From assembly GCA_958295765.1 (NCBI GenBank), contig CATQHB010000002.1, positions 1,376,091-1,440,090 of the forward strand: 64,000 nucleotides of DNA, written 5' to 3'. This document shows positions 8,541 through 16,330 of the stretch, piece after piece. The translations under genes and the position numbers were made by a program. Below the pieces are notes generated by a model that worked only from the letters and a program-made list of their open reading frames with translations, was not told where the DNA came from and did no database searches. The DNA comes from an uncultured Dehalococcoidia bacterium (GTDB lineage Bacteria > Chloroflexota > Dehalococcoidia > Lucifugimonadales > UBA3495). How positions within the stretch are numbered: the stretch's first letter is position 1; each line of letters begins with the position of its first letter.

Positions 8541-8610
8541 GTGGTACGGGTGGCACCGGTTTAGCAATTCACTCCCGCCTCAGCAATTCCTTGGGAAGGT
8601 GCCCGCTTAA

Positions 8611-9414
8611 TTGATTCCACTATCCGATGCGGATACCCGGCGGCGGGCCTATGCCCCGGTCAATGCCGTTATCATTGGCCTGAACCTGTTGGTATTCCTC
8701 TATGAGTTCACCCTGGGCGGGTTGGGCCTGCTCTTTGGCGGCGACAGCCTGCGCCTGACCCTGTTCTTTCTTACCTGGGGTTTTATTCCCCGGGAACTAA
8801 CCGAGGGAGCGGCCCTAACCCTGCTCACCGCCGGCGATATTGCTACGCCGGCGCCCACCTGGGTTACCATTTTCACCTCAATGTTTATTCACGGCGGCCT
8901 GCTGCACCTGGCCGGGAACCTGATGTTCCTCTGGGTCTTTGGGAGCAACATTGAGGGGCGGTTGGGCCACGTCAAGTATCTGCTGTTTTACCTGGCAACC
9001 GGCCTGGCGGCGACTTTGACCCACTGGATAATTGAACCGTCATCGCCGGTGCCCCTGGTCGGGGCCAGCGGGGCCATTGCCGGCGTTATGGGGGCCTACC
9101 TGCTGCTGTATCCCCGGAACCGCATCAACACCATCATACTTTTCTTTTTCATAACCGTGGTGCAGGTTTCGGCGACGCTGCTGCTGGGTTTCTGGTTCCT
9201 GTGGCAGCTAATCCAGGCCGTCCTGTCAGTCGGGGTTTCCGGCCAGGTCAGCGTCGCCTTCTGGGCCCACGTCGGCGGCTTCGTCGCCGGGGCCGGAATA
9301 ATCGCCATTTACAAACTGCTCACCGGCCAGCCGTTGCGCCCGTCTAAACCGCCGCCGCCGCCGCCTACGCCGAACTTGGGGCGGCGCTATTGGCGGGGGA
9401 GACCGCTGGATTAG
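8611..9414 (+). CDS. Rhomboid-family intramembrane serine protease
   Basis: A 267-residue polytopic membrane protein. The catalytic dyad is visible: S153 in GASGAIAG and H220 in FWAHVGGFVAG, with the oxyanion and stabilising residues H99 and N103 in HLAGNLMFLWVFG. There are six or seven membrane helices, and a proline-rich cytosolic tail (KPPPPPPTP) near residue 250. Rhomboids cut single-pass membrane proteins within the bilayer. TTG at 8611 is taken as the start because MIPLSDADTRRR resembles the usual rhomboid N-terminus. The next plausible start would remove the first helix. Confidence 0.9.
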   Translation: MIPLSDADTRRRAYAPVNAVIIGLNLLVFLYEFTLGGLGLLFGGDSLRLTLFFLTWGFIPRELTEGAALTLLTAGDIATPAPTWVTIFTSMFIHGGLLHLAGNLMFLWVFGSNIEGRLGHVKYLLFYLATGLAATLTHWIIEPSSPVPLVGASGAIAGVMGAYLLLYPRNRINTIILFFFITVVQVSATLLLGFWFLWQLIQAVLSVGVSGQVSVAFWAHVGGFVAGAGIIAIYKLLTGQPLRPSKPPPPPPTPNLGRRYWRGRPLD

Positions 9415-9461
9415 GGCTGGGATTCCTCACCCGCACCGGCGGCTCCAGCGGACGGTCTGAT

Positions 9462-9583
9462 GGTAGGGGCGGGTTTATAACCCGCCCGACGTTCAACGAC
9501 AAGGAAATATCAGAACACCGGTGTTTCCATAGCTGACGCATCCCTGTACCCGAGCCAGGGCGGGTTATAAACCCGCCCCTACC
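9462..9583. repeat. Family C palindromic repeat, copy 2
   Basis: Core arms GGTAGGGGCGGGTTTATAACC (from 9462) and GGTTATAAACCCGCCCCTACC (ending 9583) are inverted. Degenerate flanking units TAATACCA.CC.GGTTGGGAA.ACC.CC repeat at about 9590-9610 and 9640-9670. The gap 9415-9801 has no gene. Confidence 0.8.
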
Positions 9584-9801
9584 TTGATAGTAATACCACG
9601 CCGGTTGGGAACACCGCCAAGTCCGCCCCTACCCTGATGATAATACCAACCCGGTTGGGAATACCGCCAAGCCCGCGTTGCGGCGGGGCGGGTTAAATCT
9701 GTGTTAAAATGGGCCGGAAAGTCCCGGCGGCCCTTGATATTTGACGCCAGGTTGCGGATACTGAATACCAGACTCCCGCATACGCTCAGGTGGAGGAATA
9801 T

Positions 9802-12129
9802 ATGCTCGATTACAAGCCGAACATGGTACTGTCCAATCAGGAATATAACGTGGTGGGCACCCGGCCGGTGCGGCCCGACGGCGCCGACAAAGTTACCGGC
9901 AAGGCCCATTACAGCGCCGACATAAACCTGCCCGGGTTGCTGCACGGCAAGGTGCTCCGCAGCCCCCATGCCCACGCCCGGATCAAGTCCATTGACACCA
10001 GCCGGGCCGAAGCGGCCCCGGGCGTCCGGGCGGTGATTACCGCCGCCGACATCCAGAAACCCTCCGGGCGGGCCTCAGAGCTGGCCGAGGGCGCCATGGT
10101 CAACTACCGTTTCCTGAGCAACAACGTCATCGCCGAAGGCAAGGCTCTCTATAAGGGACACGCCATTGCCGCGGTGGCCGCCGCCAGCGCCCACGCCGCC
10201 GAGGAAGCCCTCAAGCTGATTGACGTGGAATATGAGGTGCTGACGCCGGTAATGGACGCCAAGGAAGCGATGCAGGCCGGCGCGCCCCTGGTTCACGAGC
10301 GGCTGGCCGGTATGACCACCGCCTCCATCCGCGCCGGCGGCGTGCTGGACGACGACGACGCCAGCGATGGCACCAACGTCGCCAATCATTTCGAGTTCAA
10401 GCTGGGCGACCTGGAGCAGGGTTTCGCCGAAGCCGACGTTATCGTCGAGAAGGAAACTTCTACGGTGGCGGTTCACCAGGGTTACATTGAACCCCACTGC
10501 GCCACCGCCCAATGGCACGAGGACGGCGCCCTGACCATCTGGTCCAGCAGTCAGGGCCAGTTTATGGTGCGGGACTACACCGCCCGGCTGGTGGGGATTC
10601 CCGTATCCAAAGTAAAGGCCATCCCTATGGAAATCGGGGGCGGCTTCGGGGCCAAGCTCACCGTTTATATGGAGCCTCTGGCGGCGCTGCTGGCTCGCAA
10701 ATCCGGCGCCCCGGTGAAGATGGCAATGAACCGCACCGAAGTATTTGAGGCGACCGGCCCCACTTCCGGCACCTACGTCAAGGTGAAAATCGGGGCCACC
10801 CAGGAGGGGCGCATCACCGCGGCGGCGGCCACGCTGATTTTCGAGGCCGGGGCCTTCCCCGGTTCCCCGGTGCCCGGCGGCGCCCAGTGCATGATGTCGG
10901 CCTATGACATCCCCAACGCGTACATTGAGGGCTATGACGTGGTGGTCAACCGGCCCAAGACCTCGGCCTACCGCGCCCCCGGCTCGCCGGCCGCCGCCTT
11001 CGCTATGGAGACGGCCATTGACGAGATTTGCCGGAAAATCGGTATGGACGCCCTGGATTTCCGGCTGCTGAACAGCTCCAAGGAAGGGGTGCGCCGGGCC
11101 ACCGGCCCGCTGATGCCTAAAGTCGGCTTTATTGAGACGCTGGAGGCGGCCAAGGCCCACCCCCATTACTCGGCGCCCCTCACCGGGCCTTACCGGGGCC
11201 GGGGCGTTGCCAGCGGCTTCTGGGGCAACAACACCGGCCCGGCCAGCGCCGTCGCCCTGGTGCAGCCCGACGGGAAAATCAGCCTGACCGAAGGTTCGCC
11301 GGACATCGGCGGCACCCGCGCCTCGGTATCCCAGCAGCTTGCCGAAGTCCTGGGCATACCGGTGGAGGACGTTACTCCCCAGATTGGCGACACCGACTCC
11401 ATTGGCTTTACCTCCAACACCGGAGGCAGCGGCGTTACCTTCAAGACCGGCATCGCGGCCTACACCGCCGCCCAGGACATCAAGCAGCAGATGATTGAGC
11501 GGGCGGCCAAGCTGTGGGAGGTGTCGGCGGCGGACGTGGAGTATGAGAACGGCATCTTGCAGCACAAATCCGACCCGGAACTGCGCCTGACCTTCCGCCA
11601 GTTGGCGGCCCGCCAGGTTCCCACCGGCGGCCCGATTGTCGGACGGGCCGGGGTCAACCCGCCCGGGGCCGGCCCGGCCCTGGCGACCCACATGGTGGAC
11701 GTGGAGGTTGACCCGGACACCGGTAAGGTAACCATCCTCCGCTTCACCGCCTTTCAGGATGCCGGCAAGGCGATCCACCCCAGCTACGTTGAGGGGCAGA
11801 TTCAGGGCGGCGTGGCCCAGGGCATCGGCTGGGCGCTGAACGAAGAGTATTTCGTCAACGACCAGGGCCACATGGTCAATTCCAGCTACCTGGACTACCG
11901 GATGCCCACCAGCCTGGACTTGCCGATGATTGATACGGTGGTGGTGGAAGTAGCCAACCCCAACCACCCCTACGGGGTACGCGGCGTTGGCGAGGTCTGC
12001 ATTGTGCCGCCCATGGCCGCCATTGCCAACGCGGTCTATGACGCCATTGGCGTGCGGATGGACGCGCTGCCGATAAATCCCGGCCGAATTCTGGAAGCCC
12101 TGTGGGGCAAGGAAAACGGCGCCGAGTAA
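9802..12129 (+). CDS. Xanthine dehydrogenase/aldehyde oxidase-family molybdopterin-binding subunit
   Basis: A 775-residue large subunit of a molybdenum hydroxylase (xanthine oxidase family). Family landmarks in order are DGADKVTGKAHYSADI near the N-terminus, EIGGGFGAK for pterin binding, SAYRAPGSPAAAFAMET and the C-terminal GVRGVGEVCIVPPMAAIANA with the conserved catalytic Glu. Such subunits pair with FAD and 2Fe-2S subunits, but neither lies next to it here. Start ATG 9802 follows GGTGGAGGAATAT; a GTG at 9790 would overlap that site. A MoaD/ThiS-like gene lies 35 bp downstream. The substrate cannot be read from sequence; CO dehydrogenase is unlikely because the CoxL active-site loop is not evident. 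Confidence 0.9.
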   Translation: MLDYKPNMVLSNQEYNVVGTRPVRPDGADKVTGKAHYSADINLPGLLHGKVLRSPHAHARIKSIDTSRAEAAPGVRAVITAADIQKPSGRASELAEGAMVNYRFLSNNVIAEGKALYKGHAIAAVAAASAHAAEEALKLIDVEYEVLTPVMDAKEAMQAGAPLVHERLAGMTTASIRAGGVLDDDDASDGTNVANHFEFKLGDLEQGFAEADVIVEKETSTVAVHQGYIEPHCATAQWHEDGALTIWSSSQGQFMVRDYTARLVGIPVSKVKAIPMEIGGGFGAKLTVYMEPLAALLARKSGAPVKMAMNRTEVFEATGPTSGTYVKVKIGATQEGRITAAAATLIFEAGAFPGSPVPGGAQCMMSAYDIPNAYIEGYDVVVNRPKTSAYRAPGSPAAAFAMETAIDEICRKIGMDALDFRLLNSSKEGVRRATGPLMPKVGFIETLEAAKAHPHYSAPLTGPYRGRGVASGFWGNNTGPASAVALVQPDGKISLTEGSPDIGGTRASVSQQLAEVLGIPVEDVTPQIGDTDSIGFTSNTGGSGVTFKTGIAAYTAAQDIKQQMIERAAKLWEVSAADVEYENGILQHKSDPELRLTFRQLAARQVPTGGPIVGRAGVNPPGAGPALATHMVDVEVDPDTGKVTILRFTAFQDAGKAIHPSYVEGQIQGGVAQGIGWALNEEYFVNDQGHMVNSSYLDYRMPTSLDLPMIDTVVVEVANPNHPYGVRGVGEVCIVPPMAAIANAVYDAIGVRMDALPINPGRILEALWGKENGAE

Positions 12130-12164
12130 GGCACAAAATACCCGGATGACCGGCGAGGTTCCTT

Positions 12165-12434
12165 ATGCCTGAAGTGTGGATACCGACCACGATGCAAAGC
12201 CTGACCGGCGGCCAGCACCGGGTCCAGGTCGAGGGCCGGACGGTGCGCCAGGTGATTAACAACCTGGAGCAGCAATTCCCCGGCGTGAAGGCCGTACTGT
12301 ACGATGCGGAAGAGGACGACCTGCAAACCGGGGTAGCAGTGATTGTGGACGGGGAGGCCAGCCAGATTGGCCTGCTGGAGCGGGTGCAGGAAGGCAGCGA
12401 AGTCCACTTCCTGCCGGCCATCGGCGGCGGGTAA
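12165..12434 (+). CDS. MoaD/ThiS-family sulfur carrier protein
   Basis: An 89-residue beta-grasp protein with the C-terminal Gly-Gly (AIGGG) that is adenylated and thiocarboxylated in sulfur carrier proteins. HRVQVEGRTVRQVINNLEQQFPG near the middle is typical of the family. MoaD donates sulfur to molybdopterin, which fits its place behind a molybdopterin enzyme; ThiS-type or other sulfur-carrier roles are possible. ATG 12165 follows CGGCGAGGTTCCTT. An intrinsic terminator follows. Confidence 0.88.
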   Translation: MPEVWIPTTMQSLTGGQHRVQVEGRTVRQVINNLEQQFPGVKAVLYDAEEDDLQTGVAVIVDGEASQIGLLERVQEGSEVHFLPAIGGG

Positions 12435-12466
12435 GCCGGCCGCCGGGTAGCGGGGTAGAAAAGTCG

Positions 12467-12495
12467 GGGCCGGGCTTGATGCCCGGCCCTTTTTC
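12467..12495 (+). terminator. Intrinsic terminator after the molybdoenzyme-MoaD pair
   Basis: GGGCCGGGC-TTGAT-GCCCGGCCC (12467-12489) is a perfect 9-bp stem followed by TTTTTC. It ends the plus-strand unit before the convergent DUF3352 gene. Confidence 0.92.
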
Positions 12496-12525
12496 GTCGA
12501 CGGAAACTTCGGGGATGCGAAAAGC

Positions 12526-14301
12526 CTATTCCGGGAACAAGGTCAGAACCAGGGCGGCCCGGATATAATCTACGTCAGCATTGACGCTGAGCGCCACAGC
12601 GCCGGCGCTGTCCCGAAACAACCGATACTCGTCCCGAGGCAAATCAATCTCCTCGGCATCCAGTTGGGCAACGATGCCCTGCAAATCAACCCAGGCCAGG
12701 AACTGCCGATTGGCCGGCAAGTGTCCCGCCGCCCGGCCATACTCCCCGGTTGCCGCCAGGTTAGCAGCGCCGCCCTGCTGGGCCGCCACGATGCGCTCCA
12801 GGGCATCCTCGGTGGTTCCCAGGGTGAGGTAGCCGTTATGCAGCACATAGCCGGGGGTGTAATCGGCGCCAAAGGAATCCAGGTCAAATGTCCGGGCTTG
12901 ATTGTCTGCGCCTACGTTGGCCGGGTCGGCGTCTAATCCGGCAAACTCCTCCAGCAAGCCGGCGGCCTGGTCCATTGTAGCGGTCAGTGCAGCCTCGCTT
13001 TCCGATTGGTAAGAGAGCATTGCCACCGCGTCAACCGGGTTGTTTGCCGGGTCCCGTTCTACTCCATCAAAGTCAAAATCGTTGACCGCCAGTACCGCCT
13101 CGCCGCCGAGGTGGTCAAAGAAGTCCGTTTCCAGGTCGATGCCGGTGGCATTGTCCACCAGTTCCAACGCCAGTTCGAGAACATCAACCAAGTCCGGGTT
13201 TTCTTCCAATTGCGGCGGTTGGTCTAATCCCGGGTCAGCTAACCAGTAAAGGGTCTGATAGAGTTCATAGACGGCCTCCTCATAGCCCAGCAGGTTGTCC
13301 ACGGGGTATTCAGCCAGTTCAGCCCGCCAGTTATCCAAATCCGGGTCAAAGGTTGCGGCGGCGAAACCCAGGGTATCCTCGGGCAGCAACCGGGCCGAGT
13401 CGGACAAGGGCGCCAGGTTTTGCCCGTAACCGTCGGTGTTGGGGGCAACCGTCTCTAATATCATCCCCCGCTCTACCCATTGGGCCGACGCAGCGACCCA
13501 ATCCGGCGTCCCCTCAACTTCGCCCAGGAACCCCATTGTTGCATCGCCGACTAGTTCCTCAGCATCGGCTAACGCCCCCCGCACGTTGACATAAACCGAG
13601 GCAAAGCGGCGGTCGGGCAGGGCAGCCCGGGCCGACTGGAAATCCGCGCTATCCGCCAAAGAAGGGCGGGCAGCGCCGTCCACCAGTTCAAGAATCTCCT
13701 CCAATACGCTCTCCGAGTCATCGCCAGAATCCACGATTATCAGCAAGGATTGGGACAGGGCGTAGGCTTGGCCGCTATTCTCATCCAACCAGGTATCAAT
13801 GCCCCGGTAGGAATCGGCGTCAAAGTCGGCCCCTGCCGTATCTTCCAAAAAGTCCAGCCATTGGTCGAGAAATACCCGGGCGGCATCCGCATCCCGAACC
13901 CCGACGGTGGCGGCCACTACCGGCTCACTATACCGGTTCAATTCAATGACGCCGGCAGAAAACTCCGGGCCAGCCCAGGGGAATACGTCCTGCTCCAAGT
14001 CAATGCCCGATTCATCCTCAAATTCGTCGAACCGGTCATCCAGCCGGTTGCGAAAAACCCGGAATTCGTTGAAACGCTGCCAAACGTCCAGCATCTGCTC
14101 CCGCTGACCGCCGCCCGGTTGCAGCGTCAGCCAGGCATAGGCCAGGGTATCCTCCGGGTAGTAGCGGGCCGAATCTTCCGGCGGTTTCAGAAACAGATTG
14201 AGAAAGGAGTTCGGGATAACGCCGAAGTAAGCCCCCACGCCGACGGCGATGACCAGCAGGATAATAACGCCGGCGGCAATGCCGGTAATCTTCAAGACCA
14301 T
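12526..14301 (-). CDS. DUF3352-type membrane-anchored protein of unknown function
   Basis: A 591-residue acidic protein with one N-terminal membrane anchor (about residues 4-28, ITGIAAGVIILLVIAVGVGAY), after which the rest is predicted extracytoplasmic. It has repeated segments of the type SARYYPEDTLAYAWLTLQPG / SARLLPEDTLGFAAATFDPD and GIDLEQDVFPWAGPEFSAGV / GIDLETDFFDHLGGEAVLAV. This indicates two similar halves, as in DUF3352 proteins. No catalytic motif is evident. ATG 14301 has GGAG eight bases upstream; TTG 14316 is an alternative. It is transcribed alone. Confidence 0.75.
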   Translation of the reverse strand: MVLKITGIAAGVIILLVIAVGVGAYFGVIPNSFLNLFLKPPEDSARYYPEDTLAYAWLTLQPGGGQREQMLDVWQRFNEFRVFRNRLDDRFDEFEDESGIDLEQDVFPWAGPEFSAGVIELNRYSEPVVAATVGVRDADAARVFLDQWLDFLEDTAGADFDADSYRGIDTWLDENSGQAYALSQSLLIIVDSGDDSESVLEEILELVDGAARPSLADSADFQSARAALPDRRFASVYVNVRGALADAEELVGDATMGFLGEVEGTPDWVAASAQWVERGMILETVAPNTDGYGQNLAPLSDSARLLPEDTLGFAAATFDPDLDNWRAELAEYPVDNLLGYEEAVYELYQTLYWLADPGLDQPPQLEENPDLVDVLELALELVDNATGIDLETDFFDHLGGEAVLAVNDFDFDGVERDPANNPVDAVAMLSYQSESEAALTATMDQAAGLLEEFAGLDADPANVGADNQARTFDLDSFGADYTPGYVLHNGYLTLGTTEDALERIVAAQQGGAANLAATGEYGRAAGHLPANRQFLAWVDLQGIVAQLDAEEIDLPRDEYRLFRDSAGAVALSVNADVDYIRAALVLTLFPE

Positions 14302-14380
14302 TAAACTCGTCTCCAAGGGGTATTTGGGCTTGCGCCGTAGCTTAACAGCCGTAGCGTAACAGAGGGTAACTATCGGGGCA

Positions 14381-14440
14381 ACCGCCGCCGGCCGGCGGCG
14401 TGGCGCTATGGCCTTGACCTAATCGTTGGGTATCCAGAAT
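14381..14440. repeat. 60-bp direct repeat, left copy (flanks the methyltransferase)
   Basis: The sequence from ACCGCCGCCGGCCGGCGGCG to GGGTATCCAGAAT recurs at 15841-15900 with four differences in 60 bases. It contains the 16-bp palindrome GCCGCCGGCCGGCGGC. In this left copy the TACAAT of the right copy reads CGCTAT. Confidence 0.9.
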
Positions 14441-14490
14441 CAGGGGGGGTATCGGAGAAACATTTGGCTACCGATAATCCGGTAATCCGG

Positions 14491-15741
14491 TTACTTCCTG
14501 AAAACCAGGATGGCCTCCTGGTCTATGGCAGCGCCGGCCTCCCGCATTTTGGGCAATCGCTTGGTGGGGAGTTTCCTGAAATGGCAATGCTCCAGTTGAA
14601 CCCCGATGGCGTCCATCAGTTCAACGGTGATTTGCCCGTTGTCCAGCACCTGCTGGTTCAGCACCCGGTTGCCGATGACGATGATAATGCGCTGGCCGGT
14701 TACCCGAGCCATCTCCCGCAGGGCGGCGTAGTAGTCCGCGTAGAAGGCCACCGCTTCCCGCGCGGATGCCGGGTTGTCGGATAAACGGTCTATCGCGTGG
14801 TGCAGCGACCGGGACGGGGGGACATTTCGGTTCTCCTTGCCCCAACCTAACGTGCTGCCCTTGGCGCCTTGCATCTCCTTCCGGCTGTAGCCCAGCCAGT
14901 AAAGCATATTCTTGGAAAACTGGGTGTAGTTCACTCCGTTGCGCTCATCCCCGTAGGGCGGGGAACAAACTATCGTATCAGCGACAGCGTCGGGCAAGTT
15001 GAGCCGCCGGGTATCCCCACTTTCTATCATCGCTCTTGAACCCGGGGGAAGGTCTGGAATACGCTCTTCAGCCAAAGCGATGTATTTATTGAATACGCCG
15101 AACACGTCGGGATTGAATGTCTCCTGCTGTTCCGGGGTCATTCGGCGCAGGCGAACTTCGTTACGGTGGGTCAGGCTGACGCTCCGCACGGTAGCTGAAA
15201 ACAGGGCTTGAAACAGCTTTCGCAACGCCGCGTCCTGGATTTGGTCAACCCCAACCCGCAAGGCGGTCAAAGGCGCCAGCATATAGTCCTTGAACCAGAA
15301 CTCCACAAAATCGGACTTGGCAAAACTCAGCGGCGGGCCAGCATACTCCCCCGCCTGGGCCAGCACCTCGGCTCCGCTGCGGCGGATTTCCTCGGCTTCG
15401 ATATGGGTAGTTTTTGCTTGGGAAACCAGTACCGCCAAGGGGTTAATGTCCCGCCCGATGGCTTGACGGCCTGAGCGGATTGTTTCGACCAGAACCGCCC
15501 CGCCCCCGCAAAAAGGGTCCAGCACCGTCCCCCCATCCGGCGCGTAAGCATCAATCAATTTCCGCGCCAGAGCCGGGATCATTGCGGCTACATAGGTATG
15601 AATACCATGGGTTGCGTATTGGGTATCCTGGCCGGCAAAATCCCATTCACCATCAGGCGCCCCACCAACAACTGAGGGAATCCCTTGTTTCCCCGGTATT
15701 GTTTCGGCAGCAGTGGGAGATGGGGATGAGCGGATAGTCAT
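14491..15741 (-). CDS. Solitary DNA methyltransferase (SPPY-type, amino-methyltransferase)
   Basis: A 416-residue S-adenosylmethionine-dependent DNA methyltransferase. Motif I is DPFCGGG (residues 75-81) and motif IV is SPPYGDE (260-266). SPPY is typical of N4-cytosine methyltransferases, although N6-adenine activity cannot be excluded. GRDINPLA (96-103) is the usual acidic loop after motif I. The 180-residue region between motifs I and IV would hold the target recognition part. ATG 15741 has GGAG nine bases upstream. No restriction endonuclease or specificity subunit is adjacent. A 60-bp direct repeat brackets the gene exactly, suggesting it arrived or was duplicated as a cassette. Confidence 0.85.
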   Translation of the reverse strand: MTIRSSPSPTAAETIPGKQGIPSVVGGAPDGEWDFAGQDTQYATHGIHTYVAAMIPALARKLIDAYAPDGGTVLDPFCGGGAVLVETIRSGRQAIGRDINPLAVLVSQAKTTHIEAEEIRRSGAEVLAQAGEYAGPPLSFAKSDFVEFWFKDYMLAPLTALRVGVDQIQDAALRKLFQALFSATVRSVSLTHRNEVRLRRMTPEQQETFNPDVFGVFNKYIALAEERIPDLPPGSRAMIESGDTRRLNLPDAVADTIVCSPPYGDERNGVNYTQFSKNMLYWLGYSRKEMQGAKGSTLGWGKENRNVPPSRSLHHAIDRLSDNPASAREAVAFYADYYAALREMARVTGQRIIIVIGNRVLNQQVLDNGQITVELMDAIGVQLEHCHFRKLPTKRLPKMREAGAAIDQEAILVFRK

Positions 15742-15840
15742 TTAAGGTTTCTCCGGTGAAGGGATGGCTCATCCTAACAAGCCCGACCAGTTTGGACAAG
15801 CGGATAATGTCAGCAGTCAGTAGCAAACCTTCTCCTGACA

Positions 15841-15900
15841 ACCGCCGCCGGCCGGCGGCGTGGTACAATGGCCTTGACATAATCGTTGGGTATCCAGAAT
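15841..15900. repeat. 60-bp direct repeat, right copy, with possible promoter
   Basis: This is the right partner of 14381-14440. It contains TGGTACAAT, an extended -10-like sequence pointing toward the small gene at 15946. Downstream (15905-15941) three TTGACCA words follow one another, which might be an operator or chance. Confidence 0.85.
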
Positions 15901-15945
15901 CCATATTTGACCAAGCACGATACTTGACCAACTTGACCAGGCACT

Positions 15946-16254
15946 ATGCGCTACTTGCTGTTGGATGGGAACCGGCCGCCGCTGTTCGTCCACGCCCGTT
16001 GCGAGGATGAATTGCTGGTCAAAGCCGAGTTACTGCTTTTCGCCGAGGATGCGGCCCAAGCCTATCCGGGCCGGGCAATTGTCGGTTCCTATGACGTGGC
16101 GCCGGGTATCAGCATTGGCGACCTGAAACGGGCCTACCGCCAGGACGAGGCGGGATACCAACGGCTGCTGTCCCTGCGGCAGCGCATCCTGCGCCAGGGC
16201 TGGCCCTACCCGGAATGGTTAGAGGAAGAGGAGAAATCCACCACGGTAGATTAG
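15946..16254 (+). CDS. Uncharacterised 102-residue protein
   Basis: I do not recognise a family. The protein starts MRYLLLDGNRPPLFVHARC, continues with an alpha/beta pattern, and ends with a helical, charged tail (RQRILRQGWPYPEWLEEEEK). It has no signal peptide or membrane segment. It lies in the same direction 76 bp before the SagB-type oxidoreductase and just after the direct repeat carrying a possible -10. Codon use matches its neighbours. It is probably a real gene because the protein is compact and the start lies close to promoter-like sequence, but no function can be proposed. Confidence 0.6.
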   Translation: MRYLLLDGNRPPLFVHARCEDELLVKAELLLFAEDAAQAYPGRAIVGSYDVAPGISIGDLKRAYRQDEAGYQRLLSLRQRILRQGWPYPEWLEEEEKSTTVD

Positions 16255-16330
16255 TCTCCAACTACCGGGACCGGACGGCAGGACAAACCAAGGGCAATGG
16301 ACTTAACGACTTACCAAAGGGCGGGGCATT

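Noticed and set aside
10075-11967. A 630-codon minus-strand frame inside the molybdenum hydroxylase gene
   Set aside because: Antisense to a clear XDH-family large subunit; no motif found.
14491-15741. Complete restriction-modification system
   Set aside because: Neighbours are a DUF3352 membrane protein and a SagB-type enzyme; no endonuclease or specificity subunit is adjacent.
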